DNA of 64,000 bases from Bin16 sp965206315. Lineage in GTDB: Bacteria > Chloroflexota > Dehalococcoidia > Lucifugimonadales > Australimonadaceae. The DNA lies in assembly GCA_965206315.1 (NCBI GenBank), contig OZ242210.1, forward strand, positions 1 through 64,000, in the 5' to 3' direction. The notes under the pieces are model-generated. The model did no database searches. It was not told the origin of the DNA and worked only from the letters and a program-made list of their open reading frames with translations. Below are positions 23,074 to 31,897 of this stretch, in pieces. The position numbers were made by a program, and so were the translations under genes. Position 1 is the stretch's first letter. Every line of letters begins with the position of its first letter.

Positions 23074-23961
23074 CTATAGCCCGGCGACGAAATCCGCGAG
23101 ACGGTCTATCTGGTCGATGTCGGCGAGCCCCGGCTCCAATATCAGTTCATCGCAGCCGATCTCCTCATAGGCGCGGAAGGCCTCCCGCAGCGTCTTGGGC
23201 GTGGACGGCACCTTCACTTCCATCGTCCGCGCGGCCTCGCCGCGGAACGAGTAGTAGGAGCGTATCGACTCCGCTGTCCGGTCTGCGGCGTACTGCCCCC
23301 AGGCGCACGTGAGCCCGGCGACCAGCCTCGGTCTGCCCGGTTTGCCTGCCTCCTTCCACGCCGACTCGACGACGCGGAAGTAACCCATCACCTCCTGCGC
23401 CTGGTTGGAAGCCGCACTTCCCGCGCTGCCCGCGATGTAGCCGTCGCCCAGCCTGCCGGAGCGCCGCAGCGCAACCTCTGTGCGCCCGCCGATGAGCAAC
23501 TCCGGGCCTTTCTTGTACCCTGCTGTGGGACCGATGGGGCCGACGTCCTCCTGCAGCGGTTCGCCCGCCCAGATGCGGCGCATCGCGGCTATCTGCTCCT
23601 CGAACCGCTTGCCGCGAGCCTTCATCTGGGCCTCGGCGGCGACGAAATCGTCCGGACGCGAACCGACGCCGAGCCCGAGCACGAACCGTCCGCCCGAGAT
23701 CGAGTCGATGCTCGCGACCTGCTTCGCCATGATCGCCGCATTGCGCAGCGGCGCGATGAGCACCGTCGGCATCAGCCGCACGCGCTCCGTGACCGCTGCC
23801 GCTGCCGCCATTGCGATGAGCACGTCATGATTGCCATAGACCAGCCGGTCTATCTGCGCAAGGGACGAGAACGGCCCCTGGTCGGCCTTGACTGCCCAAT
23901 CGACAAGGATGTCTCCCTTGTTCGCAGGGATCACCTTGGGAAATGCGATTCCTATCTCCAT
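23074..23961 (-). CDS. LLM-class flavin-dependent (luciferase-like) oxidoreductase
   Basis: A 295-residue TIM-barrel flavoprotein. Features are MEIGIAFPKVIPANKG, RLMPTVLIAPLRNAAIMAKQ and SGGRFVLGLGVGSRPDDF, which is the family's cofactor-loop signature, then PELLIGG. Members use FMN or F420 in monooxygenation or hydride transfer. The ATG at 23961 is preferred over a longer frame that runs into the upstream gene. Its operon position between oxygenases and hydrolases suggests a Baeyer-Villiger-like or hydroxylation step before lactone opening; that is inference. Confidence 0.87.
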   Translation of the reverse strand: MEIGIAFPKVIPANKGDILVDWAVKADQGPFSSLAQIDRLVYGNHDVLIAMAAAAAVTERVRLMPTVLIAPLRNAAIMAKQVASIDSISGGRFVLGLGVGSRPDDFVAAEAQMKARGKRFEEQIAAMRRIWAGEPLQEDVGPIGPTAGYKKGPELLIGGRTEVALRRSGRLGDGYIAGSAGSAASNQAQEVMGYFRVVESAWKEAGKPGRPRLVAGLTCAWGQYAADRTAESIRSYYSFRGEAARTMEVKVPSTPKTLREAFRAYEEIGCDELILEPGLADIDQIDRLADFVAGL

Positions 23962-23986
23962 GCACGCTCCGCGCCTGAGCGCCTGG

Positions 23987-24928
23987 TTACTCCGGTCTGA
24001 CCACGAACACGGGGCCGGCGCTGTGCCGCACAACCCGGTCCGTAACGCTGCCCAGCAGCAGGCGCGCCATGCCCGCGCGGCCATGCGTCGCCATCGCCAC
24101 CAGTTTGTCGCCCGCCTCGCCGACCTCGTCGAGTATCACGCTGGCCGGGTAGCCGGTGACGACGCTGCCGGAGACGTCCGTGACGCCCGCCGACTGCAGG
24201 TCGGCGACCTTCGCCGCAACGTACTCGTGCGCCTCGGACTCCATCTCTCCCGCCAGGTCCTGGCTCGTGTGTATCGGGGCGTACTCCGTGAACGCTTCGC
24301 CGTACGGGTTCAGCGAGACGGCGCGCAGCACTGTCACTCCTACCCCCAGCGCGTTCGCCATTTCTACCGCGTGCGGCAGCGCCTGCTCGGACAGCTCGGA
24401 GCCGTCCACCGTCAGCACCACCCGGTTGACCGGATGAGCGCCGCCTTCCTGGGCTCGAGTGATGAGCATCGGATGCCTGCCGCTCCGCACCATCTTGTCC
24501 GTGACGCTGCCCAGCAACCACCTGCCGACACCCGTGCGGCCGTGCGTGGTCATCGCGATGAGCGTGCCAGCGTCTTTGTCCGCCTCCTCCAGGATGCAGT
24601 CCGCCGGGTCGCCGTCTTTCACCACTGTCTCGACGGTCACGCCGCCCGACCTGATGGTGTCCGCCATCTGATCGAGATACGCCTGCGCATCGCTGTTGAT
24701 CCTCGCAAGGATGTCTTCCCAGTCTGCGGCCGATGGCAGAGGACCTGCCTGGTCGTCCGTCTCCCGGTAGACGCTCATCCCTTCTCTGACCAGTTCACCG
24801 GGATAAGGGTTCACGACACGCAGCAGCAACACGGTCGCTCCCGTGGACTTCGCGACCATCTCTGCGTACGGCAGCACCTGCGCTGCCAGGTCCGACCCAT
24901 CCAGCGGAACCAGGACACACGAATACAT
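23987..24928 (-). CDS. Universal stress protein with two tandem Usp domains
   Basis: A 313-residue protein with two Usp folds, at about residues 1-155 and 165-313. Each ends in the ATP-binding signature: THGRTGVGRWLLGSVTDKMV in the first and THGRAGMARLLLGSVTDRVV in the second. Both domains keep the acidic V.LDGS / LTVDGS start. Tandem Usp proteins bind ATP and act in stress responses. The ATG at 24928 follows GGCAGGAGGGG. It sits oddly inside a catabolic operon between a Rieske oxygenase and the LLM enzyme. Confidence 0.92.
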   Translation of the reverse strand: MYSCVLVPLDGSDLAAQVLPYAEMVAKSTGATVLLLRVVNPYPGELVREGMSVYRETDDQAGPLPSAADWEDILARINSDAQAYLDQMADTIRSGGVTVETVVKDGDPADCILEEADKDAGTLIAMTTHGRTGVGRWLLGSVTDKMVRSGRHPMLITRAQEGGAHPVNRVVLTVDGSELSEQALPHAVEMANALGVGVTVLRAVSLNPYGEAFTEYAPIHTSQDLAGEMESEAHEYVAAKVADLQSAGVTDVSGSVVTGYPASVILDEVGEAGDKLVAMATHGRAGMARLLLGSVTDRVVRHSAGPVFVVRPE

Positions 24929-24981
24929 GCAGACCCCTCCTGCCTCGTTATCGATGACGCTCTGCGGACGCTTGGCCCGGT

Positions 24982-26334
24982 TTACCCCTGGCCCACCAGC
25001 TTGCGCCGCTCGGCGGCGTCTTCGCCGCCCTGCACGCCGCGCTGGTTGAGGATGGGGCTGTACTTGCTCGCCATGCCCTGGCGCTCGTAGACGCTCGTGC
25101 CGGTGCCCGTGCCGCCGAGGTCGTTCGGGTTGATCTTCGCCGCGAGCTCGCGCGGGTACTCCGTGACCATCCCGTGGTACCTGTTCTCCTCCGGCGTGCG
25201 GAACGTGTTCATCGGGTCGCCGCCGTCCTCAACGATCTTGATGTTGTCCTCCAGCATCTGGCGGAACATGATGATGCCCTTGTCCGAGCGTCCCAGGTGC
25301 TCGCCCGTTCGGTCGGCAATGTCGCCCTGCGTGATCCACGCCGCGACGTCCTGGGCGGAGTTGCTGTCCAGGATGACGTACTGCGGCTGATCGTTCTCGT
25401 CGAGCTGGATGACCGGCGGCTCGAAGAACGGAACGTCCTCTGCGGCCTGCTCGGGCGTGTCGGCGTCCTTCGGGTGGCACATCACCCACCAGTGCGCCGT
25501 GTTGTAGTCGTCTATCGGAACGCGGATCTGCACCGCCGGGCCGGTCATGCCCCACTTCTCGCGGTCGAACCCGTCGCCGCCCTGGCGCAGGTAGTACGGG
25601 AAGATGATGGGGTGACCCTCACGCCAGGAGGTGTCCTCCTCGGAACCGCCCTCCATCACGCGGCGCTTGTAGATGCCGTATTCGTACTCTGTGAACGCGA
25701 TCTTCTCGTGGTGTCGGATCGTCTTCCTCCGCTCAGGCTCGTTCCGCATCTCGGAGATGAAGTTGGACCAGTAGCCGTGCAGCCACTCCAGGTGCACCGG
25801 GTCCAGCGAGTTCTCCTGGCACTGCAGCCAGTTGCACGGCAGCACGGCCAGCCCGATGTCCCTGATGACGTCGTCCACCGCGAAGACGTCCCAGTTCGGA
25901 ACGAGCGGTGCGGGCGTGGGGCCGAGGTAGGCGAACAGCAGCCCGGCCTTCTGCTCAACCGGGTACGCCTTCATCTGGATCTTGTCCTTGAACCGCGCCT
26001 CAGGGTCCTCCGTCTCCTCGTACGGCTGCTCGGTGCACTGGCCCGTCTCGTCGTACAGCCAGCCGTGGTACGGGCAGCGCAGGCCGTGCTCTTCGGGGAT
26101 GCCGTAGATCATGTTCATGCGCCGGTGGGCGCAGTGCGGCTCCATGAGGCCGAAGGTGCCGGAGCGGTCCTTGTAGAGGATGAGGTCCTCGCCCAGGAGG
26201 CGTACCTTCATCGTCCACTTGTCGTTCATCTGGGAGACTGCGGCGATGGGATGCCAGTAGCGGCGCATCAGTTCGCCGGTGGGCGTGCCGGGGCCGACCC
26301 GGGTATAGCGGTCGTTTGCTTCCTGCGTCAGCAT
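24982..26334 (-). CDS. Rieske non-heme iron oxygenase subunit
   Basis: A 450-residue oxygenase of the phthalate dioxygenase-like group. The Rieske ligands are Cys68, His70, Cys87 and His90 (CAHRR...CPYHGW). The catalytic iron motif is DPVHLEWLH, after NWLQCQENS. The ATG at 26334 is preceded by AGAAGGAGG. It follows a sister oxygenase (26403-27770) by 68 bases and precedes the universal stress protein gene by 53. No reductase or ferredoxin is in the operon. The substrate is unknown. Confidence 0.9.
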   Translation of the reverse strand: MLTQEANDRYTRVGPGTPTGELMRRYWHPIAAVSQMNDKWTMKVRLLGEDLILYKDRSGTFGLMEPHCAHRRMNMIYGIPEEHGLRCPYHGWLYDETGQCTEQPYEETEDPEARFKDKIQMKAYPVEQKAGLLFAYLGPTPAPLVPNWDVFAVDDVIRDIGLAVLPCNWLQCQENSLDPVHLEWLHGYWSNFISEMRNEPERRKTIRHHEKIAFTEYEYGIYKRRVMEGGSEEDTSWREGHPIIFPYYLRQGGDGFDREKWGMTGPAVQIRVPIDDYNTAHWWVMCHPKDADTPEQAAEDVPFFEPPVIQLDENDQPQYVILDSNSAQDVAAWITQGDIADRTGEHLGRSDKGIIMFRQMLEDNIKIVEDGGDPMNTFRTPEENRYHGMVTEYPRELAAKINPNDLGGTGTGTSVYERQGMASKYSPILNQRGVQGGEDAAERRKLVGQG

Positions 26335-26402
26335 CGCTTCCTCCTTCTGTCCTCTCTCATCTCGATTGGCGGGCGCATCATACAGCCGCCCGATTCCTGC
26401 CG

Positions 26403-27770
26403 CTAGCGACGGTACGACGGCGAGCTCGGGAGCGTCCGCTCCTCGAACGCGCGCTGCACGTCCGCGAGCTTGCGGGGGAACTCCGTCGTCCGGCAGTTGT
26501 GCCAGTCGCCCAGTTCAGCCTCCCAGTCCGCGCCCGGCGGCAGGATCGTCGCGCACGACCGCACGTTGTAGTACTCCGGGTTCTCGGACGCCGGTGGTGG
26601 CGTCCCGTCCTCGCGCAACTGCGTCGCTGCCCGGAGCAGCATGCGCCGCGCGCGGATGATGCTCACGTCCGTCGTCCCCAGGTGCTCGCGCGTCCTGTCC
26701 ATGATCGGGCCCATGCTGTGGATGACCGCCGAGTCCTGCAGTCGCACTGTCGGGATGCCCGTCGCATTGCGCTGCTTCGCCGTCTGGTCCATCAGGAAGT
26801 CGCTGTCCGGCGCGGCCTGCGGCCACCACTTCGCGAAGAAGCGCCCGTGCTGCTCAGGCTTCATCGGCCCGACGCCCGGCACGAGCGCGCCCGGTTCGTC
26901 CGACAGCGCCGAGTGCGGCTTGCCGTTGCCCGGCATCTCGCCCGCGGGCTTCCACCAGATGCCCATGTGCACGGTGTGGTAGTCGTCCACCGGCAGGTAG
27001 ATCGAGAGCGGCACGACGCCGTCCTGCGCAGGGAACATCCCGTAGATGGGGAAGATGAACTGCGTAGTGCGCCAGTAGACGTTGCCGTCCAGCTCGTGGC
27101 GCTCCGCTCCGTAGGTGAACCCGTACGGCTTCTCGGATATGTGGAAGAGCGCGCGCTGGTCGTTGTGGTAGAGGCCGAAGCGCGGCGAGTCGTCGACGTT
27201 CAGCCGCCGGTGCAGGAAGTACACGTGCGTCGAGTCCAGCTCGCCCTCGAGCGCCTGCATCCAGTTGCACTCGTAGACGATCTTCTGCGCGTGGCTCACG
27301 TTCTCCGGCGGTATCTGCCCCCACTCGAACAGCGGGATGCCGGGCGGGTCGTCCTGGTTCGGCCCCATGTAGATCCACGTGACCCCGCCGTAGTCCGCGC
27401 CCTTGTACGCCGTTATCCGCACCTTGCTCTTGAAGACGCTCTCGGCAGGCTCGTTCGGCATGTCGACGCACTGACCGTCGGCGTCGAACTTCCAGCCGTG
27501 GTACGCGCAGCGCAGCCCCTCCTCTTCGGTGCGGCCGTAGAAGAAACCCGCGCCCCGGTGCGGACAGTTCGCCTGCGTGAACGCGGGCGTCCCGTCCAGC
27601 GTGCGCCACACGACGAGGTCCTCGCCCAGAACGCGCACGCGCTGTGGCTGTCCCTCCGCTTCGTACTCCCACGAGTAGCCGACCGGCAGCCAGTACTGCC
27701 GCATCAGGTCGCCCATCGGCGTGCCGCGCCCTACGCGGCAGAGCAGGTCCGTGTTCTCGGCAGAGAGCAT
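26403..27770 (-). CDS. Rieske non-heme iron oxygenase subunit, first gene of operon
   Basis: A 455-residue oxygenase. The Rieske ligands are Cys69, His71, Cys88 and His91 (CPHRG...CAYHGW). The mononuclear iron motif DSTHVYFLH follows NWMQALEGE. The N-terminus MLSAENTDLLCRVGRGTPMG resembles that of the oxygenase at 9193. The ATG at 27770 has GGGAGGACGGC upstream. Two different oxygenases in series suggest either two successive oxygenations or alternative substrates in one pathway. Confidence 0.9.
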   Translation of the reverse strand: MLSAENTDLLCRVGRGTPMGDLMRQYWLPVGYSWEYEAEGQPQRVRVLGEDLVVWRTLDGTPAFTQANCPHRGAGFFYGRTEEEGLRCAYHGWKFDADGQCVDMPNEPAESVFKSKVRITAYKGADYGGVTWIYMGPNQDDPPGIPLFEWGQIPPENVSHAQKIVYECNWMQALEGELDSTHVYFLHRRLNVDDSPRFGLYHNDQRALFHISEKPYGFTYGAERHELDGNVYWRTTQFIFPIYGMFPAQDGVVPLSIYLPVDDYHTVHMGIWWKPAGEMPGNGKPHSALSDEPGALVPGVGPMKPEQHGRFFAKWWPQAAPDSDFLMDQTAKQRNATGIPTVRLQDSAVIHSMGPIMDRTREHLGTTDVSIIRARRMLLRAATQLREDGTPPPASENPEYYNVRSCATILPPGADWEAELGDWHNCRTTEFPRKLADVQRAFEERTLPSSPSYRR

Positions 27771-27926
27771 GCCGTCCTCCCGTTTACGCCCAGCGAGGCG
27801 TTGTGCACTCGGACATCATCCTGCGGGCGTCAGCATACGCCAATCCGCCACGTAATTCACCGCACGATGCACCCCGTGCGCGCACTGGCGTATAGTCGCA
27901 CGCGAGACAACGGCGGAGGAGCGAAC

Positions 27927-28709
27927 ATGGAGATCACCGAGAACGTCCTGCAGAGCGGTATGCGACTCTGGTACGCGCGCCCGGAAACGAACGAGCCACG
28001 CCCCCTCATGGTGATGCTCCACGAGCGCTACGGGCCGGTGGAGCAGAGCTGGAACGTCCTCCGGCGCATGGCGGGCTACGGATACGTCGCCTGCCTCTCC
28101 GACCTCTTCCACCGCTACGAGGGCGACCGCGGCCCCATCGAACGCTCCGAGGCCCGCTGCGACCCCACCGACGAGCAGACCGTGACCGACATCGACGAGT
28201 CCATCGCCTTCATGCGCGGGCTCGATTTCGTGGACGGAAGCAACATCGGCCTCGTCGGCTTCTGCCAGAGCGGACGCACCCCCATGGTCTACTCCGCGGC
28301 AGGCCGCGACGTGCAGGCGCTTGGCGTCTTCCACGGCGGCATCTACCCCCGCGACTACGAGCCCATCTACGAAGGGCAGGAGCCCATCGCCGACGTGCTG
28401 CCGCGAGTTACTGCGCCGATCCTTGCGGGCTTCGCCGAGCACGACCAGCTCGTGCCCATGGAGAACGTCCGGCGCTTCCGGGGTGAACTGGAGTCGCTCG
28501 GCAAACGAGCGAGCATCCGCGTCTTCAGCGGCATAGGCCACGGCTGGTTCAACGTCACCCGCCCGAAGGACTACAACGAGGCGGCGAGCGACGAGTCGTG
28601 GGACCTGCTCGCCGCGTTCGCGGCCAGCGCCTTCGCGGGCACGCTCGGCGACGGCCCGAAAGTCGAGTTCAACGCCGACGCTTCGATCCCGTTCGACTTC
28701 TCGGTCTAG
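27927..28709 (+). CDS. Dienelactone hydrolase family protein 3
   Basis: A 260-residue alpha/beta hydrolase. The nucleophile Cys lies in VGFCQSGR, the acid in AEHDQLV and the His in GIGHGWFN; LHERYGP carries the conserved Glu-Arg. It is a paralogue of the protein at 22250-23047. The ATG at 27927 is preceded by GCGGAGGAGCG, and a TATAGT box lies about 31 bases upstream at 27891. It is divergent from the two-Rieske operon and may serve the same pathway. Confidence 0.87.
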   Translation: MEITENVLQSGMRLWYARPETNEPRPLMVMLHERYGPVEQSWNVLRRMAGYGYVACLSDLFHRYEGDRGPIERSEARCDPTDEQTVTDIDESIAFMRGLDFVDGSNIGLVGFCQSGRTPMVYSAAGRDVQALGVFHGGIYPRDYEPIYEGQEPIADVLPRVTAPILAGFAEHDQLVPMENVRRFRGELESLGKRASIRVFSGIGHGWFNVTRPKDYNEAASDESWDLLAAFAASAFAGTLGDGPKVEFNADASIPFDFSV

Positions 28710-28740
28710 CAGAATACGGAGCGACTACCCCACTACAGGA

Positions 28741-28765
28741 ACGCCCTCCCGCGTGGGGAGGGCGT
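28741..28765. terminator. Hairpin terminator between convergent genes
   Basis: ACGCCCTCCC pairs perfectly with GGGAGGGCGT around a five-base loop. It lies between the stops of the hydrolase (28709) and the convergent SDR (28782), so it can act in both directions. Confidence 0.65.
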
Positions 28766-28781
28766 CCAGCCTGCTATCTCT

Positions 28782-29708
28782 CTACCTCGAGGCCACCTTG
28801 GCCCGGACCCCAGCCGCGAGCTCCGCGCTCTCGGAGACGGCGGTGCCCTCCGGGTCCTCCCACGCGAGCTGACCGCCGAGGCCATGCTCGATGTTCCACG
28901 TAACGACGTCGAAGCACTTGCCCGTCACCTCGGTCGCTGCGTCCTGCTTCGCGAGGAAGAGCGCCAGCGGCACCATGTGGTCGGCCCGCAGCGGCAGCGC
29001 CGCGTTCGGGTTCCCCATGCCCATCTCCCGGCGCGCGATGTTCTGCTCGTCGAAGCCCGTCGTGCGCGTGTGGCCGGGGATCATCAGGTTCACCGCCACG
29101 TTGTCGCTGCGTATCTCGTCCGCCAGGTAGAACATCATCGTGAGCAGCGCGGCCTTCGTCGACTGGTACGGCATCTCGCGGCTGTTCGGACGGAGCGCCT
29201 TGTACGCGCCGCCGTACGAGTGGTGCAGCGCGCCGCTGCTGATGATGGAGATGACGCTGCCGGAGCGCTGCTGGATCATCGGCCGGATGAAGCGCCGCGT
29301 CACCTTGAGTGCGCCGAACACGTTGACGGCGAACGCCTGCTCCCAGTCCTCGTCGCTCGTCTCCAGCGTCGTGATGCGCCCCGTAGGCGGGAAGAGGATG
29401 CGCTGCCGCATCGCCGCGTCGTTGATGACCACGTCGCACGTGCCCCACTTCGCCATCGTCTCCTCGTACGCCGCGTCGATCTGTGCGCCGTTCGCGACGT
29501 CCACCGTCGCCACGAGCACGTCGTCGGGACGGGAGCGCAGGCTGTCCAGGAACTCGGTGTCCTTGTCGCTGGAGAACCCCGTCGGCTCCCACGACAGGTC
29601 CATCGCCACCACCTTCGCGCCTTCCGCCAGGAACGCCTGCGTGAATGCACGGCCCATCCCTCGCGCCGCGCCCGTTATCGCCACAACCTTGCCGGCCAGT
29701 TCGCTCAT
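28782..29708 (-). CDS. SDR family oxidoreductase (long form)
   Basis: A 308-residue short-chain dehydrogenase. The nucleotide site is TGAARGMGRAF near residue 12. A NDAA segment replaces the usual NNAG. The Ser-Tyr-Lys set is in ISSGALHHSY and MPYQSTKAALL. The C-terminus is longer than in a typical 250-residue SDR, with an acidic WEDPEGTAVSESAEL tail. The ATG at 29708 is preceded by GAGGAG. It is unlike the tandem pair near 3000. Divergent from the LOG-like gene. Confidence 0.88.
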   Translation of the reverse strand: MSELAGKVVAITGAARGMGRAFTQAFLAEGAKVVAMDLSWEPTGFSSDKDTEFLDSLRSRPDDVLVATVDVANGAQIDAAYEETMAKWGTCDVVINDAAMRQRILFPPTGRITTLETSDEDWEQAFAVNVFGALKVTRRFIRPMIQQRSGSVISIISSGALHHSYGGAYKALRPNSREMPYQSTKAALLTMMFYLADEIRSDNVAVNLMIPGHTRTTGFDEQNIARREMGMGNPNAALPLRADHMVPLALFLAKQDAATEVTGKCFDVVTWNIEHGLGGQLAWEDPEGTAVSESAELAAGVRAKVASR

Positions 29709-29847
29709 CTCTTCACTCCTCGGATACCGCCCCGGATACGCGCGCCGGGCGGAAGATGCGCCAATCATACTCCGCCAGCCGATGGGACGCTCGCCCCGCG
29801 TGCCCGATAATGGTGCGAGCGGGCATGCCGCCCGCAGGCGGGTGAAC

Positions 29848-30603
29848 GTGAAGATACTCGGTAAACGCATCGGGCTCGGCAACGGCACGGCGGCGGACGT
29901 TGCCCGCTTCCTGCGAGGGCCGGACCGCCGCAGGCGCGAGCTCCGGCAGGCCGCAAGCGTCTTCCGCGAGATGATCGGCGGCTTCCGTGCGCTCCACTTC
30001 GTCGGCCCGTGCGTCACCGTATTCGGCTCCGCCCGCACGCCGGAGGAGAGCGCCTACTACCGCATGGGCATGGAGGTGGGCGGCGCGCTCGCGGACGCCG
30101 GGTTCACCGTCATGACCGGCGGCGGGCCCGGCATCATGGAGGCCGCGAGCCGTGGCGCGAAGGAGGCGGGCGGGCGCACCGTCGGCTGCACCATCCGCAT
30201 CGACATGGAAGAGGACGCCAACGCTTACCTGGACACCTGCAAGGAGTTCAACTACTTCTTCGTCCGCAAGGTCATGCTCGTCAAGTACTCCTACGGCTTC
30301 ATCGTCATGCCCGGCGGCTACGGCACGCTCGACGAGGTGTTCGAGACCGCAACGCTCGTGCAGACCAACAAGATCGCCGACTTCCCCATCGTCCTCATGG
30401 GCGCCGACTTCTGGCAGCCGATGCTCGGCTTCATCGAGGAGACGCTCGTCGCTCAGGGGATGATCGACCCCGAGGACTTCGCCGCCATCACCGTCACCGA
30501 CAACGCTCAGGAAGCCGCCACCCTCATCCGCGACGCCGCCGTCCGCAGCCACGGCGACCACTTCGACGAGATCCTCCACCGCAACCGGCTCCTGTTCGAG
30601 TAA
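29848..30603 (+). CDS. LOG family protein (TIGR00730-like nucleotide hydrolase)
   Basis: A 251-residue Rossmann-like protein. The signatures are VTVFGSART, TGGGPGIMEAASRGA and MPGGYGTLDEVFE, the PGGxGTxxE motif of LOG/YgdH-type phosphoribohydrolases. These split a nucleoside monophosphate into base and ribose 5-phosphate; in plants and some bacteria the product is a cytokinin. GTG 29848 is chosen because AGGCGGG ends about five bases upstream; GTG 29842 is possible. The gene ends two bases before a convergent amidohydrolase. Confidence 0.88.
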   Translation: MKILGKRIGLGNGTAADVARFLRGPDRRRRELRQAASVFREMIGGFRALHFVGPCVTVFGSARTPEESAYYRMGMEVGGALADAGFTVMTGGGPGIMEAASRGAKEAGGRTVGCTIRIDMEEDANAYLDTCKEFNYFFVRKVMLVKYSYGFIVMPGGYGTLDEVFETATLVQTNKIADFPIVLMGADFWQPMLGFIEETLVAQGMIDPEDFAAITVTDNAQEAATLIRDAAVRSHGDHFDEILHRNRLLFE

Positions 30604-30605
30604 CC

Positions 30606-31751
30606 CTACGCCGGCAGGTAGCTCGGGAAGCCGTACAGCGCGACGCAGTTGTCGTGCACGATCTTGCGCATGTCCTCCTGCGCCTCGGGGCCGGCGAAGT
30701 CGCGCTCGATGAACTCGCGGGACTTCGGCCACGTCGACGCCGCGTGCGGGTAGTCCGACGACCACATCACGCGGTCCACGCCGATGTCGCCCCGGTACTG
30801 TATCCCCACCTCGTCGTCGATGTACGTGACGTACACCTGTCGGGCGAAGTACTCCGTCGGCTTCATGCTGAGCGGCGTCGAGAAGCCGCCCCGCCTGCTC
30901 GAACCGGTCCCCACCGTGCCGTTGATCCGGCCGAGCCAGAACGGCACCCAGCCGACGCCGTACTCGGCGGAGATGACGTTGAGCGTCGGGAACCGCTCCA
31001 GCACTCCGGACGCGATGATGACCGCGATCGACTTCTGCACCTCGTGCGCCGCGATGATCGGCCGAAGCACCCGGTTCTCGCGCCCGAACTCGTAGCGGGG
31101 GCGCTCCATACCCGTCGGCGGGTGGAGGCTGAGGGGCATCCCCAGCTCCTCCGCCTTGCTCCAGAAGACGTCATACATATCGAGGTGGTACGGCTGGTCC
31201 TCAGGCGGTGACGCCCAGATCATCGCACCGCTCAGCCCCATCTTCGCGCACCGTTCCAGCTCCTCTGCGCCCAGTTTCGGGTCGTAGAGCGAGATCAGCG
31301 CCAGCCCCTTCAGCCGGTCGGGCGCGTAGCTGCAGTACTCCGCCAGCCAGTCGTTGTAGACGCGGAAGCACTCGCGCTGCAGCGCCGGGTCCAACAGCCA
31401 GAACAGCCGGAAGCCGAGCGTCGTGTACAGCACCTCGGCGGCCACGCCGTCGACGGCCATGTCCTTCAGCCGCTCCGCCGGGTCCCACCCGCCGGGACGC
31501 GCGTCGGCGTACCCGCCGGTCTTCATGAACTCGACCTTCTCCTCTTCGGTGCGGCTCTTGCCCCCCGCGACCCCGACCGCGAGGTCGTGGGGCTGGTAGC
31601 CCTCGTACACCCACCACGCTCCGGGTACGCCGTTGTACTCGTCCTCGACGTGCGGCGCGCGGTCTCGGAACTTCACGTCTATCCGCGTCGTCCACAGGTC
31701 CAGCGGTTCGCTCATGTGCGAGTCCGACGATATGTACCACGCATCTGCCAT
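30606..31751 (-). CDS. Amidohydrolase-2 family metal-dependent hydrolase
   Basis: A 381-residue TIM-barrel enzyme. Landmarks are SSDSHMSEPLDLW at the N-terminus, LSLHPPTGMERP near residue 215 and MWSSDYPHAASTWP near 325. The ATG at 31751 has GGGGAGGGACA upstream; an in-frame start 27 bases earlier is less likely. It is convergent with the LOG-like gene and divergent from the dioxygenase cluster at 31898, which suggests a shared regulatory gap of 146 bases. The substrate is unknown. Confidence 0.87.
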   Translation of the reverse strand: MADAWYISSDSHMSEPLDLWTTRIDVKFRDRAPHVEDEYNGVPGAWWVYEGYQPHDLAVGVAGGKSRTEEEKVEFMKTGGYADARPGGWDPAERLKDMAVDGVAAEVLYTTLGFRLFWLLDPALQRECFRVYNDWLAEYCSYAPDRLKGLALISLYDPKLGAEELERCAKMGLSGAMIWASPPEDQPYHLDMYDVFWSKAEELGMPLSLHPPTGMERPRYEFGRENRVLRPIIAAHEVQKSIAVIIASGVLERFPTLNVISAEYGVGWVPFWLGRINGTVGTGSSRRGGFSTPLSMKPTEYFARQVYVTYIDDEVGIQYRGDIGVDRVMWSSDYPHAASTWPKSREFIERDFAGPEAQEDMRKIVHDNCVALYGFPSYLPA

Positions 31752-31850
31752 CGGTTGTCCCTCCCCGTGCCTTTGCACGCAATATCCTCCCGGCCCGCGC
31801 TTCCGTCAAATCCCGCCCGCCCCGTCAACTTGCGCCCGCACCCCATCTGA

Positions 31851-31856
31851 TTGACA
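31851..31856 (+). promoter_or_regulatory. Perfect -35 box (TTGACA) upstream of the dioxygenase cluster
   Basis: TTGACA lies 42 bases before ATG 31898. The best -10 candidate, TAGGAA at 31871-31876, is only 14 bases away, so the promoter assignment is tentative. Confidence 0.3.
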
Positions 31857-31897
31857 ATCCGCACTGACCGTAGGAAACGCCAACCAGGAGGACTGCA

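Noticed and set aside
20906..23170. A 754-codon plus-strand frame across toxin-like and hydrolase genes
   Set aside because: Antisense shadow; it runs through four genes with clear family motifs on other strands or frames.
25174..28709. Plus-strand frames of 400-800 codons across the two-Rieske operon
   Set aside because: Arg/Val/His-rich translations antisense to two well-supported oxygenases. Only the end of one of them, from ATG 27927, is a real gene (dienelactone hydrolase).
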